Below are positions 17,951-26,941 of a stretch of DNA of 64,000 nt, in pieces; the first letter of the stretch is position 1; the number at the start of each line of letters is the position of its first letter. The DNA is taken from the NCBI RefSeq assembly GCF_014961315.1, contig NZ_CP063141.1, forward strand, positions 310,001 through 374,000, given 5' to 3'. The translations under genes and the position numbers were made by a program. The DNA is from Thermoflavifilum sp. Lineage in GTDB: Bacteria; Bacteroidota; Bacteroidia; Chitinophagales; Chitinophagaceae. Below the pieces are notes generated by a model. The model made no database searches, was not told the DNA's origin, and worked only from the letters and a program-made list of their open reading frames with translations.

Positions 17951-20185
17951 TTATTCGCTCTGATCTGGCGTATTGCCTCTGCCATGCCGGGGATGAGGTG
18001 AGGTGGGACGCGCATGCGGCCGGGGGCTACGCGTACGATTATGGGCATTTACCGGAGGCTGGTGATAACCTTCCGGCCTGGGTAACAGTGCTTTACGCGA
18101 AAGTTTGAATTTCCCGGTCTTGGGATCGGCACCGGTGAGCTTTACCTTAATTTTATCTCCCTCCTTCAGCACACCTTCCAGGCTGTCGAGATGTTTCCAC
18201 GACACCTCAGAGATATGGAGCAATCCCTGCCTGCCGGGCAAAAATTCTACAAAAGCTCCGTAAGGCATTACGGCTTTCACCTCTCCTTCATAGGTTTCGC
18301 CCACGGTAGGTACGGCTACAATGCCTTTAATCCATTGTACGGCTTTTTCCAGGCTATGTTTATCACTGCTGAATATGCTTACCTCACCGGTAGCCCCCAC
18401 CTCTTCGATGCTGATGGTAGTACCGGTTTCCCGTTGAATCTCCTGGATAATTTTACCGCCTGGACCAATAACAGCGCCAATGAATTCCCGATCAATGAAC
18501 ATCTTCACCACACGCGGTGCATGCGGTTTGGGCTCATCGCGGTGCTGGGGAATGCATTGGTACATGGCATCGAGGATAAACAAACGGGCCTGGCGTGCCT
18601 GCTCAAGGGCCTCCCGCATCACGTCCATGCTCAGGCCATCAACTTTAATATCCATTTGCACGCCGCAGATACCTTCCCGGGTTCCAGCCACTTTAAAATC
18701 CATATCGCCCAGGTGATCCTCGTCGCCCAGGATATCCGTGAGAATAGCATATTTCCCATCTTCCGGACGAGAAATGAGTCCCATGGCAATGCCACCTACA
18801 TGCTTGGGCAGGGGCACGCCGGCATCCATCAATGCCAGTGAACCTGCACACACCGTGGCCATGGATGAAGAACCATTCGACTCTAAGATATCGGAAACCA
18901 CCCGCACCGTGTAGGGATAATCGCCATTGGGCATCATTTGCTTCAAGGAGCGCAGGGCAAGATTGCCATGGCCTATTTCGCGACGACCGGGAGCGCGCAT
19001 CATCTTTACCTCGCCTGTAGAAAATGGCGGGAAATTATAATGCAGGATAAACTTGCTGTAATCCGATATGGCCGCTGTTTCAATCAACAGCTCATCTTCC
19101 GGAGTACCCAGGGTTACTGTGGTAAGCGATTGGGTTTCGCCCCGGGTAAAGATTGCCGAACCATGCGTGGAAGGCAAAACATCCACCTGCATATCCAGCG
19201 GTCTGATGTCCTTCAGCCCGCGGCCATCGAGCCTGCGGCCTTCGTCGAGAATCATATTTCGTACAATATCTCGCTGAAGTTCATGGAAATAATAGCCTAT
19301 TAAAGGCTGGTCTTCAGCGGGCAATTCGCCCAGTGCCTGTGTAATTTCTTCCTGCAGCTGTTTAAAGGCTTCCGTACGTTGCTGCTTGGTGGTATTGGTA
19401 TGAGCGATGGCCGAAATGCGATCCCGGGCCAGTTCTGATATTTTTTGCTTGAGCGCCTCATTGCGGTGTGGTTTGGGATAGGCTCTTTTTTCTTTCACAC
19501 CGGCTTTTTCCCTCAGCTGTTCCTGAGCGGCAATCTGTTTTTTGATGGCTTCATGGGCCAGCTGGATGGCCTGAATAAGGTCTTCTTCCAGGCATTCCTT
19601 GCTTTCACCTTCCACCATCAGAATATTTTTTGCCGTGGCACCAACCATAAAATCCATGTCGGCTGCGGCAAGCTGGCTGCGTGATGGATTGATGATGAAT
19701 TGCCCATCCACACGTGCTACCCGTACTTCAGAAATCAATTCCTGAATCGGAATATCCGATACCGCCAGAGCGGCTGAAGCGGCCAGTCCAGCCAGTGCGT
19801 CGGGCATCACCTCTGCATCGGAAGAAATCAAGGTAACCAGCACCTGCACATCGCAGAAATAATCATCGGGGAACAGCGGACGCAAAGCCCGATCAATCAA
19901 GCGACTGATGAGTACCTCATAGTCGGATAATTTACCTTCGCGTTTGAAAAATGAACCCGGAATACGACCAGCAGCAGCAAAACTTTCGCGATAGTCGACA
20001 ATCAGCGGGAAGAAATCCTGCCCTTCCTTAGGCTCTTTGCCGGCAACTGCGGTAGCCAGCAAAATACAATCACCCATCCGCACGGTGACAGCTCCATCGG
20101 CCTGCCGGGCCAGCCGCCCGGTCTCGATTTCAACTTTACGGCCGTCGCCCAGATCAAATTCAACAGTTATAGGTTGTAAGCTCAT
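17951..20185 (-). CDS. pnp: Polyribonucleotide nucleotidyltransferase (PNPase)
   Basis: 744 residues from M-S-L-Q-P-I-T. An upstream in-frame Met at 20242 lies inside the rpsO terminator region and is rejected. Two RNase PH domains are joined by a helical linker. The second carries T-R-G-E-T-Q and later G-D-E-D-H-L-G-D-M-D-F-K-V-A-G-T, the phosphate and metal site. A KH domain (I-G-P-G-G-K) and an S1 domain follow, then a basic Pro/Arg/His-rich tail of about 35 residues. It degrades RNA 3' to 5' using phosphate. It lies directly downstream of rpsO, as in many bacteria. Confidence 0.98.
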   Translation of the reverse strand: MSLQPITVEFDLGDGRKVEIETGRLARQADGAVTVRMGDCILLATAVAGKEPKEGQDFFPLIVDYRESFAAAGRIPGSFFKREGKLSDYEVLISRLIDRALRPLFPDDYFCDVQVLVTLISSDAEVMPDALAGLAASAALAVSDIPIQELISEVRVARVDGQFIINPSRSQLAAADMDFMVGATAKNILMVEGESKECLEEDLIQAIQLAHEAIKKQIAAQEQLREKAGVKEKRAYPKPHRNEALKQKISELARDRISAIAHTNTTKQQRTEAFKQLQEEITQALGELPAEDQPLIGYYFHELQRDIVRNMILDEGRRLDGRGLKDIRPLDMQVDVLPSTHGSAIFTRGETQSLTTVTLGTPEDELLIETAAISDYSKFILHYNFPPFSTGEVKMMRAPGRREIGHGNLALRSLKQMMPNGDYPYTVRVVSDILESNGSSSMATVCAGSLALMDAGVPLPKHVGGIAMGLISRPEDGKYAILTDILGDEDHLGDMDFKVAGTREGICGVQMDIKVDGLSMDVMREALEQARQARLFILDAMYQCIPQHRDEPKPHAPRVVKMFIDREFIGAVIGPGGKIIQEIQRETGTTISIEEVGATGEVSIFSSDKHSLEKAVQWIKGIVAVPTVGETYEGEVKAVMPYGAFVEFLPGRQGLLHISEVSWKHLDSLEGVLKEGDKIKVKLTGADPKTGKFKLSRKALLPRPEGYHQPPVNAHNRTRSPRPHARPTSPHPRHGRGNTPDQSE

Positions 20186-20222
20186 AGTTTGTTCACATTT
20201 AACATTTATCCGTTCATGATAT

Positions 20223-20262
20223 AAAAAAACTATTCCCAACACGCAACTCGGGTTGGGAATAG
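20223..20262 (-). terminator. Intrinsic terminator between rpsO and pnp
   Basis: On the minus strand an 11-base-pair stem (arms 20252-20262 and 20230-20240) with an 11-base loop is followed by seven Ts (20229-20223). It lies 20 bases past the rpsO stop and 38 before the pnp start, so it can end rpsO transcripts or limit read-through into pnp. Confidence 0.85.
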
Positions 20263-20281
20263 CCAGTCATGAAAACCAGGT

Positions 20282-20557
20282 TTATTTTCTTAAGCCAAGC
20301 CTGTCAATTAACGACCGGTAGGCCTCCAGATTAGTTCTCGACAGATACGTCAATAACCGTTTGCGCTGGCCAACCAGCTTCATCAAGCCACGGGTGGTGG
20401 AAAAATCTTTTTTGTGTTGTTTTAAATGTTCGGAAATATGATCAATTCGGTAAGTGAGCAGAGCCACCTGGGCACAAACATCACCCGTATTTTTTTCATG
20501 GCCTCCAAATTCTTTAATCAGCTCTGCCTTTTTTTCCTTGGTGAAATAAGATGACAT
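20282..20557 (-). CDS. rpsO: 30S ribosomal protein S15
   Basis: 91 residues from M-S-S-Y-F-T-K-E-K-K, normal length for S15. Conserved features include the T-G-D-V-C-A-Q-V-A-L-L-T block, the H-x-x-D-x-S/T region (H-K-K-D-F-S-T-T-R-G-L) and the terminal R-R/K-L-L-T-Y-L block. It binds 16S rRNA early in small-subunit assembly. The upstream Met at 20587 is rejected because a -7 box sits at 20586-20593. The gene is followed by a terminator and then pnp. Confidence 0.97.
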   Translation of the reverse strand: MSSYFTKEKKAELIKEFGGHEKNTGDVCAQVALLTYRIDHISEHLKQHKKDFSTTRGLMKLVGQRKRLLTYLSRTNLEAYRSLIDRLGLRK

Positions 20558-20585
20558 GGGTATATCGCTTAAAACAATGCCCTGC

Positions 20586-20593
20586 AAAGGTAG
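20586..20593 (-). promoter_or_regulatory. -7 box (TACCTTTG) for rpsO
   Basis: On the minus strand TACCTTTG followed by C, a strong Bacteroidota -7 match, 28 bases upstream of the rpsO ATG. It supports the shorter start at 20557. Confidence 0.5.
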
Positions 20594-20776
20594 GATAATT
20601 TATGTTAATATCCATGGGTTTTGCTTTCGCGATATTTTTTGTATCGTTTGTGGAATTTTTCCAAAACATGCCGCTCCTGTGCTTTATCTTTAAATATGAT
20701 TTTTCAGCGAAACCCAAACTACTCTCCACTTAACCATGCTTCAGCCTTATAGCAGGAGTGTTTTAAATAAATCTTT

Positions 20777-22000
20777 ATGCACATTTTATATTTAGTTACA
20801 CTGGATAACGAACATGATGCCGGTAAAATCTATAAAATCCGCGATCGGGTAAATTACTGGCGCAGTGTCGGACACACGGTACGGGTCTGGATCCTTTCCC
20901 GCGACCATGAATATGCAATACGAGGCCTGAGTGAGCTTGAAGGCGTAAAGGTGTTCAATGCCATGCCCTTTCATTTGCCACTGGCCAGTAAGTTAAAATG
21001 GATAAAAAAAGCAGAGCGTTATTTGCGCCAGGTGGTGTCCCTGCAGCGTTTGTACAGGGAAATTGAATCCTGCAAACCTGATCTGATATATTATCCCCAG
21101 CATATCTGGGTGCCGGGTTTAGCACGCTTGCTGCGCCAGCATCTGTCGGTCATGGAGGTCAATGTAATTGATACCGAAGAGGTGAAATTCACACCTCTGA
21201 TACGTAGATGGATTTACCGGGCGGGTCGGAAAAGCCTGATTCGGTCGGTGGATGGACTGGTATGTGTAACACCTGAAATTGAGGCTAAATTCAGGAAATA
21301 TGGCAAGTCCAGTTGTGTCATCAGCAATGGCATTGATTTGACTCGCATCCCTCTGAAAAGGCCTGATGCTACCAGAAGAGCCCATTTGATTTTTGTTGGA
21401 TCGGCAGATATTCCCTCCCAGGGCATTGATCTGGTCATCAAATTAGCCCAAAGACTTCCACAATATGTGTTTCATATCGTCTGTCCCGATTTGCCGGCTG
21501 GGAAACAACAGAACATCATTTCCCATGGAGCACTGCACGATACCCAGTTGATCACTTTATATCCGCAAATAGATATTGGCATTGGTACCCTTGCACTGTT
21601 TCGCAAACACATGCGGCAGGCCTGTCCGCTGAAGGTAAGGGAATATATCGCTGCAGGTTTGCCGCTGATGCTGGCTTATGAAGATTGTGATTTACCGGCC
21701 GACCCACATATCCTCCGATTGCCCGATAAACCCGCCGACCTGGATGACAGATGGATTTCGCAGATTGAAAGCTTTGTTGAAGAAAACCGGATGAAACGCC
21801 TTCCCGAATCTATTCGCCTGCGTGTGGCTTTGGAAGGAAAAGAAATGCTGCGATTATCGTTTTTTAAGGGATTGATAGAAGCGCATTGTGCCCATCGCCG
21901 GCACGAGATCATTCCGCATGCTTTACCTCAGATTGCAGCTGATGCAGCCACAGTTGAAGCCATTGGGCCCAGCTCAGCTCAAACGCCGATGGCTGTTTGA
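20777..22000 (+). CDS. GT4-like glycosyltransferase
   Basis: 407 residues. The N-terminal half has a GT-B acceptor-domain look (H-I-L-Y-L-V-T-L-D-N-E-H-D-A-G-K). Residues about 165-195 carry V-C-V-T-P-E-I and V-I-S-N-G-I-D-L, the N-G-I/V-D block of GT4 enzymes, and the donor domain starts at L-I-F-V-G-S-A-D-I. The usual late E-x(7)-E motif is not clear; the region has R-E-Y-I-A-A-G-L-P-L-M. It probably adds a sugar to a surface glycan from a nucleotide-sugar. The last 92 bases overlap the end of the convergent glycosyltransferase gene. Confidence 0.75.
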   Translation: MHILYLVTLDNEHDAGKIYKIRDRVNYWRSVGHTVRVWILSRDHEYAIRGLSELEGVKVFNAMPFHLPLASKLKWIKKAERYLRQVVSLQRLYREIESCKPDLIYYPQHIWVPGLARLLRQHLSVMEVNVIDTEEVKFTPLIRRWIYRAGRKSLIRSVDGLVCVTPEIEAKFRKYGKSSCVISNGIDLTRIPLKRPDATRRAHLIFVGSADIPSQGIDLVIKLAQRLPQYVFHIVCPDLPAGKQQNIISHGALHDTQLITLYPQIDIGIGTLALFRKHMRQACPLKVREYIAAGLPLMLAYEDCDLPADPHILRLPDKPADLDDRWISQIESFVEENRMKRLPESIRLRVALEGKEMLRLSFFKGLIEAHCAHRRHEIIPHALPQIAADAATVEAIGPSSAQTPMAV

Positions 22001-23045
22001 GGTTTTCTGTCGGTTCTGCAAACGGAAAATTCCCTCGAATCATGTTTTCCATGGCTTTTGCCCAGGCCTCCACATCCACAGGAGGCAGCCAGCATACCTT
22101 TCGATAATCGGATAACGTTTCGCGGGCATAAGGTAAATCGGCTGCCAGAATGGGCAATCCATGCGCCGCCGCCTCACTCAGGGGCAAACCCCAGGTCTCG
22201 CATAGTGAAGGGAAGACTAAGGCATCTGCCCGATGGTACCATACCTCCAGTGCATGGGTTTGCAGGTAGCCCGTGAAACGAATGGGTAAATCCGCAGGAA
22301 ACCCTTGCCTTAATTTCCGGATATAGGCATTCTGGTTTTCGTCGTACGTACACACGATTTCAAAATTTCGAATACCCTGCTGCACCAGCCTGCTGGCGGC
22401 TGCCAACAATACCAAATGATTTTTATACACATACGGGTAAGCAGGAAAGAAAAACCGAAAAACTGCTGGTTGAGGGTGCGTTTCTTTTTTATCAGTTTCT
22501 GTAAACAATGGTTTTACCAGTGGAATCACCCACACCCGATGCGGATTGAGTGCATACCGGCGCAGCAATTGTTCCCTGAGCTGATGCTGTTGCACAAAGA
22601 CCCAATCATTGGACCGGATATTCCGCAGATAGACAAGCTGGTAGAGCCATTTCAACATCAGTAAGCCGGGCTGTTTCAGCCACATGCGCCAGGGCAGCCG
22701 GGCAAATACAAGCGGATGATGAAAATATACCGCACGGAATCGGCTGCAAACCGGCGGCGTGCTGTCCTGCAAAGAAAGCCAGAGCACGGGTTTCCACCGC
22801 CGCGCCAGGCGAGGAAAAAGCCAGTATTCATAATACAGTCTTCGCCACCATCCGGTGCGAGCCCGGGGGAAAGATAGGTATTCCACGCCCGGCAATGCGG
22901 GATAGTCGTCTTGCCGATAGACCAGTGCGCGGATACGGCAACTGCCTGCAGCAGCAATAGCCAGCTCCTGCAGGCAGAGACGCACCGCCTTCACCGTACC
23001 TCCTCTAAAAAAGCGTTCGGCTGAAACCACGATGAGCGGTTGCAT
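21909..23045 (-). CDS. GT4 family glycosyltransferase
   Basis: 378 residues with a GT-B fold pattern. The donor domain shows F-F-P-A-Y-P-Y-V-Y-K-N-H and the diagnostic P-S-L-C-E-T-W-G-L-P-L-S-E-A block, the E-x(7)-E signature of retaining GT4 enzymes, followed by A-A-D-L-P-Y-A-R-E. There is no membrane segment, so it should act on the cytoplasmic face on lipid-linked or capsular glycans. Its stop lies inside the last 92 bases of the opposite-strand glycosyltransferase. It begins 11 bases after the end of the FtsE-like gene on the same strand, so co-transcription is possible. Confidence 0.85.
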   Translation of the reverse strand: MQPLIVVSAERFFRGGTVKAVRLCLQELAIAAAGSCRIRALVYRQDDYPALPGVEYLSFPRARTGWWRRLYYEYWLFPRLARRWKPVLWLSLQDSTPPVCSRFRAVYFHHPLVFARLPWRMWLKQPGLLMLKWLYQLVYLRNIRSNDWVFVQQHQLREQLLRRYALNPHRVWVIPLVKPLFTETDKKETHPQPAVFRFFFPAYPYVYKNHLVLLAAASRLVQQGIRNFEIVCTYDENQNAYIRKLRQGFPADLPIRFTGYLQTHALEVWYHRADALVFPSLCETWGLPLSEAAAHGLPILAADLPYARETLSDYRKVCWLPPVDVEAWAKAMENMIRGNFPFAEPTENLKQPSAFELSWAQWLQLWLHQLQSEVKHAE

Positions 23046-23056
23046 AAAAGCCGGGT

Positions 23057-23749
23057 TCAGGACAATCGAATATCGGCCATATCACTTACGCTGCCCAATT
23101 CAGTACGAAGCACCCGGGAAGGAAATTTCTGCAACACCAGATAGTCGTGTGTGGCCATGATTACGGTCGTGTGATAATCACGCGAAATCTGAAACAGCAA
23201 TTGCATGATACCGTCGGATGTTTCGGGATCAAGGTTACCCGTGGGCTCATCAGCAAGGATAAGCTTGGGTGAGTTCAACAGTGCTCGCGCAATATCCACC
23301 CTTTGTTGTTCACCCCCTGAAAGCTCGTAGGGCATTTTATATCCCTTTGTTTTCAAGCCAACCTTATCCAGCACATCCAGTATTTTTTCCTCCATAAGCT
23401 TTTCGTCTTTCCAGCCTGTTGCCTTCAATACAAAACGAAGATTATCGTGTACATTTCTATCGGTTAACAATTGAAAGTCCTGAAACACGATGCCGAGATT
23501 GCGTCGCAAATAGGGTACGTTTTTCCAGGTTAATTTTTTTAAATCAAAACCCGCCACCATACCTTCTCCACCACAGAGTGGCAAATCGCCATAAAGCGTT
23601 TTCAGCAGACTCGTCTTTCCCGTCCCTGTTTTACCCACCAGATACACAAACTCACCCTTGCGAATGGTGATATTCACGTCATTCAAGATCACGGCTTTGC
23701 CATGGCAGATTTGTGCATGCTGCAGCGAAACAATGATATCTTCTTCCAT
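23057..23749 (-). CDS. ftsE: FtsE-like ABC transporter ATPase
   Basis: 230 residues. Walker A G39-K-T-G-T-G-K-T46, Q-loop Q90, signature L143-S-G-G-E-Q-Q149, Walker B L-I-L-A-D-E168-P-T, D-loop N-L-D, switch H201. The [12 protein letters not shown] Walker A and D-E-P-T-G-N-L-D-P block are those of FtsE, which with FtsX controls peptidoglycan hydrolases at division. No ftsX is adjacent, which is common in Bacteroidota. LolD-like membership is the alternative. Confidence 0.85.
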   Translation of the reverse strand: MEEDIIVSLQHAQICHGKAVILNDVNITIRKGEFVYLVGKTGTGKTSLLKTLYGDLPLCGGEGMVAGFDLKKLTWKNVPYLRRNLGIVFQDFQLLTDRNVHDNLRFVLKATGWKDEKLMEEKILDVLDKVGLKTKGYKMPYELSGGEQQRVDIARALLNSPKLILADEPTGNLDPETSDGIMQLLFQISRDYHTTVIMATHDYLVLQKFPSRVLRTELGSVSDMADIRLS

Positions 23750-23767
23750 AGTTTATGTGGATTGAAA

Positions 23768-23775
23768 CAAAAATA
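23768..23775 (-). promoter_or_regulatory. -7 box (TATTTTTG) for the ftsE-like gene
   Basis: On the minus strand TATTTTTG, 18 bases before the ATG, in the gap of about 30 bases after purM. This suggests the ATPase gene has its own promoter. Confidence 0.35.
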
Positions 23776-23779
23776 ACGG

Positions 23780-24976
23780 CTAATTCGCATTTTCTGATGA
23801 AGGATACACGAGCGTACCCGCATCGGGATGCATAATGTGCAAAGTAGCTTTTCCGGTGGCTTTCACGATACGACCCACCACACGCGCTTCTATGCCAAAA
23901 TCCCGTGCAAGCTGTACGATATTCTCCACATGTGCTTCAGCTGTGATGATTTCCATGCGATGCCCCATATTGAAAACCTGAAACAATTCTTCCCAGCTGG
24001 CTTGAGAGGTTTCACGGATGATCTGGAAAACGGGTGGAAGCGGGAACAGCTGATCTTTGACTGCAGCAAGGCCTGGTGGTAAAAAGCGCATCAGTTTGGT
24101 TTGTCCGCCCCCGGTACAATGAACCAGACCATGTACCCAGTCGAGATGCGCTTCCAGCAAGGCCTTCAGCAAAGGTGCATAGGTACGTGTAGGTGAAAGC
24201 AATAATTCTCCAACCGTATGTGGGTGTGGTGATGCCCGGTCTGTTAGCCGATAGGGGCCTGTATATTGCCATTCCGTGTCGAGTTGCGCATCGCAGGCTT
24301 CAGGATATTCTTGCAGATAACTTTTATGCAACAATTCATGGCGAGCCAGCGTAAGTCCATTGCTCCCGATGCCGCTGTTGTACCTTTGTTCGTAAATGGT
24401 CTGACCGGCAGATGCCAGACCCACAATCACATCGCCTTCATGGATATGTTCATTGGTTACCAATCGTGCTTGAGGCCAGCGTACCGTGATGTTACCATCT
24501 ACGATGATGGTTCGTACCAGATCGCCTACATCGGCGGTTTCGCCGCCTACGTAATGAATATCCACTCCATACCCGCGCAGTTGTTCGATGCATTCCATTG
24601 TGCCTTCTACCAGTGCTTTCAACACTTCCGCGGGAATCCATTTTTTGTTTCTGCCGATGGTAGAAGTGTAAACAAAATGCTGATAGGCTCCCACACAAAG
24701 CAAATCATCGAGATTCATGACCAGTGCATCCTGGGCTATACCCTTCCAGATGTTGATATCACCGGTTTCACGCCAGTACAGATATGCCAGTAGCGACTTG
24801 GTACCCGCACCATCGGCATGTGAAAGGCAGGCCCATGCCGGGTCCTGAGCCAGATAATCGGGAAAAATCCTACAGAAAGCATGCGGATATAGTCCCTGCT
24901 CGAGCCGGGCGATAGCAGCATGTACTTCTTCCTTGGATGCGGATACGCCGCGACGATGGTATAGCGAGTCTTTCAC
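23780..24976 (-). CDS. purM: Phosphoribosylformylglycinamidine cyclo-ligase (AIR synthase), long Bacteroidota form
   Basis: 398 residues with a GTG start. Blocks typical of the PurM fold are S-H-A-D-G-A-G-T-K, D-A-L-V-M-N-L-D-D-L, G-G-E-T-A-D-V-G-D-L-V, and the late G-I-G-S-N-G-L-T-L-A-R. The usual PurM is about 340-350 residues; Bacteroidota carry this roughly 390-residue form, with a longer middle and C-terminal part. It closes the imidazole ring in purine synthesis (FGAM to AIR with ATP). A related PurM-like synthase is possible, but I favour PurM. A -7 box precedes the GTG. Confidence 0.82.
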   Translation of the reverse strand: MKDSLYHRRGVSASKEEVHAAIARLEQGLYPHAFCRIFPDYLAQDPAWACLSHADGAGTKSLLAYLYWRETGDINIWKGIAQDALVMNLDDLLCVGAYQHFVYTSTIGRNKKWIPAEVLKALVEGTMECIEQLRGYGVDIHYVGGETADVGDLVRTIIVDGNITVRWPQARLVTNEHIHEGDVIVGLASAGQTIYEQRYNSGIGSNGLTLARHELLHKSYLQEYPEACDAQLDTEWQYTGPYRLTDRASPHPHTVGELLLSPTRTYAPLLKALLEAHLDWVHGLVHCTGGGQTKLMRFLPPGLAAVKDQLFPLPPVFQIIRETSQASWEELFQVFNMGHRMEIITAEAHVENIVQLARDFGIEARVVGRIVKATGKATLHIMHPDAGTLVYPSSENAN

Positions 24977-24996
24977 GGAAACAGCAAATTAAAATA

Positions 24997-25004
24997 CAAA
25001 TCTA
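24997..25004 (-). promoter_or_regulatory. -7 box (TAGATTTG) for purM
   Basis: On the minus strand TAGATTTG, a full TAnnTTTG match, 20 bases before the GTG start of purM. It supports GTG 24976 as the true start. Confidence 0.45.
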
Positions 25005-25040
25005 CAAGTTGGCCGCCAATGTCGGGGATGATAGTCTCAT

Positions 25041-25457
25041 TTATGGATGTGCTGTGCCTGCATCGGGATGGGCGGTGGCCAGCACCACTTTAGCATGCAA
25101 CTGCCTGGCTATTTCCATGACCTTCACCACATCGTCAATCGGCACCGTTTTATCAGCATTAATCACAATGGTAGCATCTACCTGCTCGCTGGCCAGCCTG
25201 GGAGCCAGTACCTGCATCAATTGATCGAAAGGGACCTGCGTGGTTCCTACGTAATAGCGCTGTTGGGCATCTATACTGACCACCACGGTTTGTTTGGCTT
25301 TGGTATTGCTTTCGGCACGGGGCAAGGAAAGTTTGATGACGTTGGGGTTGGCCAGTGTGGATACGATCAAAAAGAAAAGCAGGAAGATAAACAGAATATC
25401 GTTCAGGGCGGAACTCTCCACCTTAGCCTCTTCCCGTCTTCTTTTCCGCAAGTCCAT
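25041..25457 (-). CDS. ExbD/TolR family biopolymer transport protein
   Basis: 138 residues: a basic N-tail (L-R-K-R-R-R-E-E), one membrane segment (about 18-37) preceded by the conserved S-A-L-N-D-I-L-F-I-F-L region with the family's essential aspartate (D19), and a periplasmic domain with the D-K-T-V-P-I-D-D-V strand-helix. ExbD/TolR with ExbB/TolQ forms the proton-driven motor energising outer-membrane processes. The exbB gene ends three bases upstream. No tonB or second exbD adjoins it, so the partner is elsewhere. Confidence 0.93.
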   Translation of the reverse strand: MDLRKRRREEAKVESSALNDILFIFLLFFLIVSTLANPNVIKLSLPRAESNTKAKQTVVVSIDAQQRYYVGTTQVPFDQLMQVLAPRLASEQVDATIVINADKTVPIDDVVKVMEIARQLHAKVVLATAHPDAGTAHP

Positions 25458-25460
25458 GGG

Positions 25461-26174
25461 TTAACGTGTTGGTTCCTGTAAAATATCAATAAATTCTGCC
25501 GCTGCCGCTTCCATCTTGTTAATCACCTTGTCGATCTGCGCATTTAAATAACTGTATCCCATATAGGCGAAAATACCAATAATTAATCCCGTAGCCGACG
25601 TAATCATTTTTACATAAATACCTCCGGCAATGGTTCCCAAAGTAATATCAGAAGTAACTGAAATATTGAAAAAGGTTTGAATCATACCCGCTATGGTACC
25701 CAGAAAACCAAACATAGGGGCTACAGCTGCTACCATGGAGAGGATAATCATATTTTTTTCGAGTTTATAAATTTCCAGCTTCCCTACATTTTCCATGGAG
25801 CGTTCAATATTATCAATGGGTTTACCGATACGCTGAATACCTTTTTCAATCATGCGGGCGGCCGGATTGTCGGTATTCCTGGCCAGCGTGCGGGCGGCGG
25901 TTACGTTACCATTCATGATATGATCGCGAATCATGTTCATAAAATTATTTTCAATACGGCCCGCCCTGCGAATGGCAATAAATCGTTCAATAAAGAAAAA
26001 TATGGCGATCAGGGAAAGAATGCCCAGCGGAATCATCAATACACCGCCTTTTTTCAATAAATCAAATAAGCTGATGGATTGAGCCGCCGGCGGCGTGTTA
26101 GCCAATCGGTTAATGGAATCTGCAACCCGAAGCAACGAATCCGTGGCCTGCATTTGAAGCAAGATACCTGTCAT
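25461..26174 (-). CDS. ExbB/TolQ/MotA proton channel family protein
   Basis: 237 residues. The first membrane segment (about 44-65: G-G-V-L-M-I-P-L-G-I-L-S-L-I-A) is followed by a long cytoplasmic loop, then two segments containing A-A-V-A-P-M-F-G-F-L-G-T-I-A-G-M-I and I-Y-V-K-M-I-T-S-A-T-G-L-I-I-G-I. These are the ExbB/TolQ signatures lining the proton path. With the adjacent ExbD it should power TonB-dependent transport, which fits the four SusC receptors in this window, or a Tol-like role. A -7 box precedes it. Confidence 0.93.
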   Translation of the reverse strand: MTGILLQMQATDSLLRVADSINRLANTPPAAQSISLFDLLKKGGVLMIPLGILSLIAIFFFIERFIAIRRAGRIENNFMNMIRDHIMNGNVTAARTLARNTDNPAARMIEKGIQRIGKPIDNIERSMENVGKLEIYKLEKNMIILSMVAAVAPMFGFLGTIAGMIQTFFNISVTSDITLGTIAGGIYVKMITSATGLIIGIFAYMGYSYLNAQIDKVINKMEAAAAEFIDILQEPTR

Positions 26175-26193
26175 GTAATTCCGTTTAAATGCT

Positions 26194-26201
26194 CAAAAAT
26201 A
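26194..26201 (-). promoter_or_regulatory. -7 box (TATTTTTG) for the exbB-exbD pair
   Basis: On the minus strand TATTTTTG, 19 bases before the exbB ATG. The rest of the roughly 205-base gap to 26380 holds short GC-rich repeats but no stem-loop I would call a terminator. Confidence 0.4.
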
Positions 26202-26380
26202 AGTAAATGCCTGTCGATATAAAAAACGATTCCATGCACCATCTGTTATATAAGAACCTGAATTAGGAAAGTATTAACAGGTTTGCATGCCGATTCATAC
26301 ACAAATAGGCATGTTGCCTGGCAGGCAAATCGGGCAGGCTTCGTTATACTTGCATGCGTGCATGATTTTTTTTAGATTTT

Positions 26381-26911
26381 TCAAAGTAACTTCCGGGCAA
26401 TCTGCTCCCAATTATCCACGCGTTCATCGGCGGGCTCAAAGAGGTTATGGTGACTGGTAAATAGTATTTTTCGCTGGATACCCGCATGAAAATTTCGGCT
26501 GTGATCGTCGATCATGATATCCGCATGTACAATATACTTGCTGCCGCAAAGGCAAATCTGTTGCCATCGGATAAAAGGAAAATGTTCCTTTAGCCAGTCA
26601 AATTTATCTTTTAAAGAATGGGGAAATTCCATGGCTGCTGAGACGACATATAAATCGTATTTTTCATTCAGGCATTTGATGACATCCACCGCACCTTCCA
26701 TCACGGAAAGATCCCTGAAAAATCCGGGCGTATTTAAATAGGCATACAGCACAGCAGCATGCTCGGGCGGAACCACATCGGCCAGATGCTTACCGGCTAT
26801 TTCCTCATCGGTCAACTGTTTACCAAAATCCCGCGCATACCAGGCTCTAAGTTTGGTGATGGGATCGGCAATCACTTCATCCATATCTACGATCAGCGTC
26901 ATTTTCTTCAT
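26381..26911 (-). CDS. 5'(3')-deoxyribonucleotidase-like HAD phosphatase
   Basis: 176 residues. The HAD nucleophile block is D9-M-D11-E-V-I-A-D-P, followed by a cap-like helix region. V-V-S-A-A-M-E-F-P is motif II, and a late I-M-I-D-D-H-S-R-N-F is the metal-binding motif IV. The D-M-D-E-V-x-A-D form is that of the NT5C family, which dephosphorylates deoxyribonucleoside monophosphates and so trims dNTP pools. Substrate preference is inferred from family only. The MFS gene lies 30 bases upstream on the same strand. Confidence 0.85.
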   Translation of the reverse strand: MKKMTLIVDMDEVIADPITKLRAWYARDFGKQLTDEEIAGKHLADVVPPEHAAVLYAYLNTPGFFRDLSVMEGAVDVIKCLNEKYDLYVVSAAMEFPHSLKDKFDWLKEHFPFIRWQQICLCGSKYIVHADIMIDDHSRNFHAGIQRKILFTSHHNLFEPADERVDNWEQIARKLL

Positions 26912-26941
26912 GAAATGGAATGCTTTATCATGTTCAATTTT

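Noticed and set aside
26175..26380. A stem-loop terminator or small RNA in the gap upstream of exbB
   Set aside because: The GC-rich palindromic fragments (such as TTGCCTGGCAGGCAA) have no proper loop or T-run.
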